Shown one piece after another: positions 6,885 to 9,970 of a stretch of 9,970 bases of DNA. The notes beneath the pieces are model-generated. The model worked only from the letters and a program-made list of their open reading frames with translations. It was not told the origin of the DNA and ran no database searches. The translations under genes and the position numbers were made by a program. Source of the DNA: Acidovorax sp. (lineage in GTDB: Bacteria > Pseudomonadota > Gammaproteobacteria > Burkholderiales > Burkholderiaceae_C); assembly GCA_030150585.1 (NCBI GenBank), contig JASLFM010000177.1:1-9970 (forward strand), written 5' to 3'. Each line of letters starts with the position of its first letter. Position 1 is the first letter of the stretch.

Positions 6885-6932
6885 AAAAAGAGCCGACAGC
6901 ACCCTGTGGACGGGCGCGAGCAGCTCTTTTTT
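6885..6932 (-). terminator. Rho-independent terminator after ohr
   Basis: On the minus strand, AAAAAGAGC pairs with GCTCTTTTT (plus-strand positions 6923-6931 and 6885-6893), a 9-bp outer stem ending in a T-run. An inner GCGCCC/GGGTGC stem (one G-U pair) with a 7-base loop extends it across a 5-by-5 internal loop. It starts 15 bases beyond the ohr stop, the right place to end the ohr transcript and insulate the phosphoesterase gene. The A/T symmetry means it could also stop transcription arriving on the plus strand. Confidence 0.8.
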
Positions 6933-6946
6933 CAGGAGCGACTGGC

Positions 6947-7363
<417 letters not shown>

Positions 7364-7386
7364 GGTGGCTTCCTTTGCAAGCAGGT

Positions 7387-7400
7387 GTCCGCAGGCGGAC
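7387..7400 (-). repeat. Near-perfect palindrome in the ohrR-ohr gap
   Basis: GTCCGC (7387-7392) and GCGGAC (7395-7400) are inverted copies separated by two bases, lying about 24 bases ahead of the ohr start. In RNA it could form only a tight hairpin upstream of the ohr ribosome site. It might act as an RNA processing or stability element, or as a protein site, but it could be chance in GC-rich DNA. Confidence 0.3.
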
Positions 7401-7425
7401 GGGTGGTGGGAATGGCGAATGGGGT

Positions 7426-7884
7426 TCAGCGCGGGCTCAGCTGGCTGCGCAAGGCGCTCAGCTGAGCGGTGAGGGCCTGGAGTTCGGGCACGCTGCACTG
7501 CGTGCTGCGCAGCACGCAGGCGGGGATCTTCTGGGCTTCGGTGCGCAGCGCGCGGCCGTCGGCCGTGAGGGTGAGGCGCACGCGCCGCTCGTCCTGCGCA
7601 TCGCGCAGCCGTGCGATGAGGCCCGCACCTTCGAGCCGCTTGAGCAGGGGCGTGAGCGTGCCCGAGTCGAGGAACAGCCGCTCGCCCAGCTCGGACACGG
7701 TGAGCCCGTCGCGCTCCCAGAGCACGAGCATCACGAGGTACTGCGGGTAGGTGAGGCCGATGGCCTCGAGCAGCGGCTTGTAGAGCTTGGTCATGGCCAG
7801 CGACGCGGAATACAGCGCGAAGCAGACCTGGTTGTCCAGCAGCAGCTCGGGCGGGCTGGCTTGGGTGGAAGAGCGGCGTGGCAT
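7426..7884 (-). CDS. ohrR: MarR-family organic peroxide sensor OhrR
   Basis: The product is 152 residues with a MarR winged-helix fold. The peroxide-sensing Cys21 lies in DNQVCFALYSAS, the hallmark of OhrR. Tyr35 (KLYKPLL) and Tyr46 (GLTYPQYL) match the tyrosines that contact the sensing thiol in Xanthomonas OhrR. The recognition region covers about 61-91 (LTVSELGERL through LLKRLEGAGLI) and the wing is RDAQDERRVRLTLT (95-108). Further cysteines at 123 and 130 suggest the two-Cys type, in which oxidation ends in a disulfide. OhrR represses ohr and itself until oxidised by organic peroxide. The ATG at 7884 has no Shine-Dalgarno sequence and sits almost at the predicted transcription start, so the message may be leaderless. 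A TTG at 7905 lies inside the operator and is an unlikely start. Confidence 0.95.
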   Translation of the reverse strand: MPRRSSTQASPPELLLDNQVCFALYSASLAMTKLYKPLLEAIGLTYPQYLVMLVLWERDGLTVSELGERLFLDSGTLTPLLKRLEGAGLIARLRDAQDERRVRLTLTADGRALRTEAQKIPACVLRSTQCSVPELQALTAQLSALRSQLSPR

Positions 7885-7891
7885 GGGGTAA

Positions 7892-7930
7892 ATTATTGCT
7901 GGCAATTAAATTGTGTGCAATTCAATTGCA
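7892..7930 (-). promoter_or_regulatory. ohrR promoter with tandem OhrR operators
   Basis: On the minus strand a -35 box TTGCAC (plus positions 7915-7920) and a -10 box AATAAT (7892-7897) have 17-base spacing. Two AT-rich dyads cover the promoter: CAATT-A-AATTG (7903-7913) and TGCAATT-C-AATTGCA (7916-7930, 7-base arms). Their centres, 7908 and 7923, are 15 bases apart. From memory, the Bacillus ohrA operator has the same CAATTAAATTG core and the same spacing. Transcription would begin about one base before the ohrR ATG. OhrR bound here would block RNA polymerase and autoregulate the ohrR-ohr unit. Confidence 0.82.
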
Positions 7931-7948
7931 AAGACCATGACGCGCGAT

Positions 7949-7985
7949 GGGCCATGCGGCGGGCGCCGCACGGCCCGGCGTTTTT
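7949..7985. terminator. Strong GC hairpin between hbd stop and ohrR promoter
   Basis: GGGCC-A-TGCGGC (7949-7960) faces GCCGCA-C-GGCCC (7965-7976) across a GGGC loop: 12 positions, all paired in minus-strand RNA if one G-U is allowed. It lies just past the stop of the leftward dehydrogenase gene (7984) and so may end that transcript, but on that strand no T-run follows. The T-run (7981-7985) is on the plus-strand side, overlapping the stop codon. It may stop plus-strand readthrough, act in both directions, or protect the 3' end of the message. Confidence 0.55.
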
Positions 7986-8832
7986 AGTACTGGTAAACGC
8001 CCTGGCCGGTCTTGCGGCCCAGGCGGCCGGCGGCCACATACTCCTTGAGCAGCGGGCAGGGGCGGTACTTGCTGTCGCCGAACTCGGTCAGGTACACGTC
8101 CATCACGGCCAGGCACACGTCCAGGCCGATCATGTCGGCCAGTGCCAGCGGGCCGATGGGCTGGTTGCAGCCGAGCTTCATGCCCGCGTCGATGTCTTCG
8201 GGCGTGGCCAGGCCCTCGGCCAGCACGAAGAAGGCCTCGTTGATCATGGGCACCAGGATGCGGTTGACCACGAAGCCGGGCGCGTTCTTCACCGTGATGG
8301 GGCTCTTGCCCAGGCGCTCGGACAGGGCCTTCACGGCATCGTGCGTGGCGTCGCTGGTCGCCAGGCCGCGAATGATCTCCACCAGCGCCATCATGGGCAC
8401 GGGGTTGAAGAAGTGCATGCCGATGAACTTGTCGGCGCGGCTCGTGGCTGCGGCCAGCTTGGTGATGGAGATGGACGAGGTGTTGGAGGCGATGATGACC
8501 TCGGGCGCCACCAGCGCATCCACCTGCTTGAGGATCTTGAGCTTGAGCTCGTAGTTCTCGGTCGCGGCCTCGATCACGATCTGCGCGGCCTTGAGGTCGT
8601 CGTAGCTCGTGGAACCCTTGATGCGCGCGAGCGCAGCGTCCTTGTCGGCGGCGGTGATCTTTTCCTTCTTGATCAGGCGGTCGAGGCTGCCGGCCACGGT
8701 GGCCACGCCCTTTTGCACGGCGGCATCGGAGATGTCCACCATGACCACGTTAATGCCCGAGACGGCGCATGCCTGGGCGATGCCGTTGCCCATGGTGCCC
8801 GCGCCGATGATGCCGACGGTCGAAATCGTCAT
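7984..8832 (-). CDS. hbd: 3-hydroxybutyryl-CoA (3-hydroxyacyl-CoA) dehydrogenase
   Basis: The product is 282 residues, full length for the short single-function family (Hbd/PaaH). It oxidises (S)-3-hydroxyacyl-CoA to 3-ketoacyl-CoA with NAD(P), in fatty acid, butanoate or phenylacetate breakdown, in the cytoplasm. The Rossmann motif GIIGAGTMGNGIA lies at 7-19. The catalytic residues are in register with the human enzyme: Ser119 in SNTSS, His140 in GMHFFNPVP, Glu152 in LVEII and Asn190 in GFVVNR. The His-Glu spacing of 12 is exact. The C-terminal dimer domain ends in RKTGQGVYQY. The ATG at 8832 is preceded by a GAGAG Shine-Dalgarno sequence inside a perfect palindrome. The gene stands alone on its strand, divergent from the GMC dehydrogenase gene. 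Which pathway it serves cannot be told from this window. Confidence 0.95.
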   Translation of the reverse strand: MTISTVGIIGAGTMGNGIAQACAVSGINVVMVDISDAAVQKGVATVAGSLDRLIKKEKITAADKDAALARIKGSTSYDDLKAAQIVIEAATENYELKLKILKQVDALVAPEVIIASNTSSISITKLAAATSRADKFIGMHFFNPVPMMALVEIIRGLATSDATHDAVKALSERLGKSPITVKNAPGFVVNRILVPMINEAFFVLAEGLATPEDIDAGMKLGCNQPIGPLALADMIGLDVCLAVMDVYLTEFGDSKYRPCPLLKEYVAAGRLGRKTGQGVYQY

Positions 8833-8834
8833 AT

Positions 8835-8846
8835 AGAGAGCTCTCT
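8835..8846 (-). promoter_or_regulatory. Perfect 12-bp palindrome containing the hbd ribosome binding site
   Basis: AGAGAGCTCTCT reads the same on both strands and ends two bases before the ATG of the dehydrogenase gene. The GAGAG part is the likely Shine-Dalgarno sequence. The palindrome could bind a symmetric regulator, or let two messages pair, but a hairpin within one RNA would have too small a loop for full pairing. The function is inferred. Confidence 0.4.
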
Positions 8847-8901
8847 TCAAAGTGAAACGGATGGATGGGATGGTATCGGCATTCGCACCGGCCTTCGGTT
8901 A

Positions 8902-8922
8902 TGGTGGATCAGACAAACACCA
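8902..8922. promoter_or_regulatory. Candidate operator dyad in the divergent hbd/GMC intergenic region
   Basis: TGGTG (8902-8906) and CACCA (8918-8922) form a dyad with an 11-base spacer, placed between two divergent genes where a shared regulator could sit. The arms are short and no regulator gene is adjacent in the window, so this is only a weak candidate. I could not find convincing -35/-10 pairs on either strand of this 138-base gap. Confidence 0.25.
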
Positions 8923-8924
8923 CA

Positions 8925-8954
8925 GCCGGGCTGCGGCGACGGCCCGGCGTCGCC
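8925..8954 (+). promoter_or_regulatory. Two overlapping, mutually exclusive hairpins ahead of the GMC gene
   Basis: Hairpin A pairs GCCGGGC (8925-8931) with GCCCGGC (8942-8948). Hairpin B pairs GGCGACG (8935-8941) with CGTCGCC (8948-8954). Both have perfect 7-bp stems and share the same middle bases, so only one can form at a time. B ends one base before the AGGAG ribosome site (8956-8960). This could be a leader switch or simply GC-rich coincidence; no known riboswitch motif is recognised. Confidence 0.35.
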
Positions 8955-8970
8955 TAGGAGACAAATCCCC

Positions 8971-9970
8971 ATGTTCGACTACATCGTAATCGGCGGCGGC
9001 TCGGCGGGTTCGGTGCTCGCGGGGCGCCTCACCGAAGACCCGTCTGTGCGCGTGTGCCTGCTCGAAGCGGGTCCGGCGGACCGCAGCGTGCTCATCCACT
9101 GCCCCGCGGGCCTGGCTGCCATCGCCAAGACCGAAATGTTCGGCTGGGGCTTCCACACCGTGCCCCAGCCCGGCCTGGGCGGCCGCTGCGGCTACCAGCC
9201 GCGCGGCAAGGTGCTGGGCGGCTCCAGCTCGGTCAACGCCATGGTCTACATCCGCGGCCAGCATGCCGACTACGACCACTGGGCCGCGCAGGGCAACCCC
9301 GGCTGGGCCTGGGCCGACGTGCTGCCCTACTTCCAGCGCGCCGAAAACAACGAGCGCGGCGCCGACGCCTGGCACGGCCAGGGCGGCCCGTTCAACGTGG
9401 CCGACCTGCGCTCGCCCAACCGCTTCAGCCAGGTGTTCGTCGATGCCGCCGTGCAGGCAGGCCATGTGCACAACCGCGACTTCAACGGTGCCACGCAAGA
9501 GGGCGTGGGCCTGTACCAGGTCACCCACAAGAACGGCGAGCGCCACAGCGCGGCCAAGGGCTACCTCACGCCGCATTTGGCGCGGCCTAACCTGCAGGTC
9601 GTCACCGGCGCGCAGGCCACGCGCATCCTGTTCGATGGCCGCCGCGCCGTGGGCGTGGAGTACCGCCAGGGCGGCGCGCTGAAGCAGGTGCGCGCGCAGC
9701 GCGAGGTGCTGCTGAGCGCGGGTGCCCTGCTCTCGCCGCAGCTGCTCATGCTCTCGGGCGTGGGCCCGGCGCAGGAGTTGCAGCGCCACGGCATCGAGGT
9801 GCTGCACCACCTGCCTGGCGTGGGCCAGCACCTGCACGACCACCCGGACGTGGTGCAGGTGGTCAACGCCCCGCAGCTCACCGACCTGTTCGGCCTCTCG
9901 CTGCGCGGCGGCCTCAACGTGCTGCGCGGCATTCGCGAGTGGCGCCGCCAGCGCACGGGCCCGCTCACCA
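8971..9970 (+). CDS. GMC-family FAD alcohol dehydrogenase (choline dehydrogenase/AlkJ-like), 3' end outside window
   Basis: There are 333 codons visible and no stop; full family members have about 530-560 residues, so the substrate domain end and the catalytic His/Asn pair are missing. The N-terminus has the FAD-binding motif YIVIGGGSAGSVLAGRL (4-20) and Glu32 in LLEAGP. GMC signature 1 (GKVLGGSSSVNAMVYIRG, 79-96) and signature 2 (GALLSPQLLMLSGVG, 251-265) are both intact. The stretch DFNGATQEGVGLYQVTHKNG recalls the membrane-associated alkanol dehydrogenase AlkJ, so oxidation of a primary alcohol to an aldehyde with quinone as acceptor is more likely than choline oxidation; this comes from memory of the family. 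The ATG at 8971 has AGGAG at 8956-8960 (10-base spacing). It diverges from the 3-hydroxyacyl-CoA dehydrogenase gene, compatible with alcohol or fatty acid catabolism. Confidence 0.92.
   Translation, partial: MFDYIVIGGGSAGSVLAGRLTEDPSVRVCLLEAGPADRSVLIHCPAGLAAIAKTEMFGWGFHTVPQPGLGGRCGYQPRGKVLGGSSSVNAMVYIRGQHADYDHWAAQGNPGWAWADVLPYFQRAENNERGADAWHGQGGPFNVADLRSPNRFSQVFVDAAVQAGHVHNRDFNGATQEGVGLYQVTHKNGERHSAAKGYLTPHLARPNLQVVTGAQATRILFDGRRAVGVEYRQGGALKQVRAQREVLLSAGALLSPQLLMLSGVGPAQELQRHGIEVLHHLPGVGQHLHDHPDVVQVVNAPQLTDLFGLSLRGGLNVLRGIREWRRQRTGPLT

Noticed and set aside
7364..7425. Separate OhrR operator and promoter for ohr
   Set aside because: The gap has no AT-rich CAATT dyad and no credible -35/-10 pair; only a GC palindrome is seen.
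8899..9843. Minus-strand open frame opposite the GMC gene
   Set aside because: Low-complexity translation; the GMC frame shows both family signatures.

Overview
This is a high-GC chromosomal window with the gene content and protein style of a betaproteobacterium, most likely the family Comamonadaceae (Acidovorax, Alicycliphilus, Diaphorobacter and relatives). That placement rests on overall GC richness, on exosortase H together with its partner membrane protein, and on the fused kinase/universal-stress-protein gene. It is recalled from family knowledge, not from a search. I see no rRNA, tRNA, CRISPR array, insertion sequence or phage gene. No stretch above 300 bases lacks a gene; the longest gap is 138 bases.

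Left part (1-2929): a GT39-type membrane glycosyltransferase gene runs leftward off the window. Divergent from it is a two-gene rightward unit, xrtH (exosortase H) and its associated membrane protein, joined by an ATGA stop/start overlap. This unit ends exactly where the next leftward block ends, so the two stop codons sit back to back.

Middle part (2930-6811): four genes run leftward. In order of transcription they are a calcineurin-like metallophosphoesterase, a Ser/Thr kinase fused to a universal stress protein domain (overlapping GTGA junction), a small secreted protein, and the stress-response kinase gene srkA. The small protein has a choice-of-anchor-like domain and ends in a Pro-Thr motif, a hydrophobic helix and an RRRR tail. 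That tail looks like a degenerate IPTL-CTERM signal, the tag recognised by exosortase H, so sorting enzyme and probable substrate lie about 1 kb apart.

Right part (6947-9970): ohrR and ohr form a leftward organic-peroxide defence unit. It has an AT-rich tandem operator over the promoter, an apparently leaderless ohrR start, and a strong terminator after ohr. Upstream is a leftward 3-hydroxyacyl-CoA dehydrogenase gene. Divergent from that, a GMC-family FAD alcohol dehydrogenase (choline dehydrogenase/AlkJ type) runs off the right edge.

The most interesting points are the compact exosortase H locus with its variant substrate tag, the coupled phosphoesterase and kinase-USP pair beside it, and the well-preserved OhrR operator architecture. 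The gene families are known; the possible novelty is in the arrangement and in the variant sorting signal.
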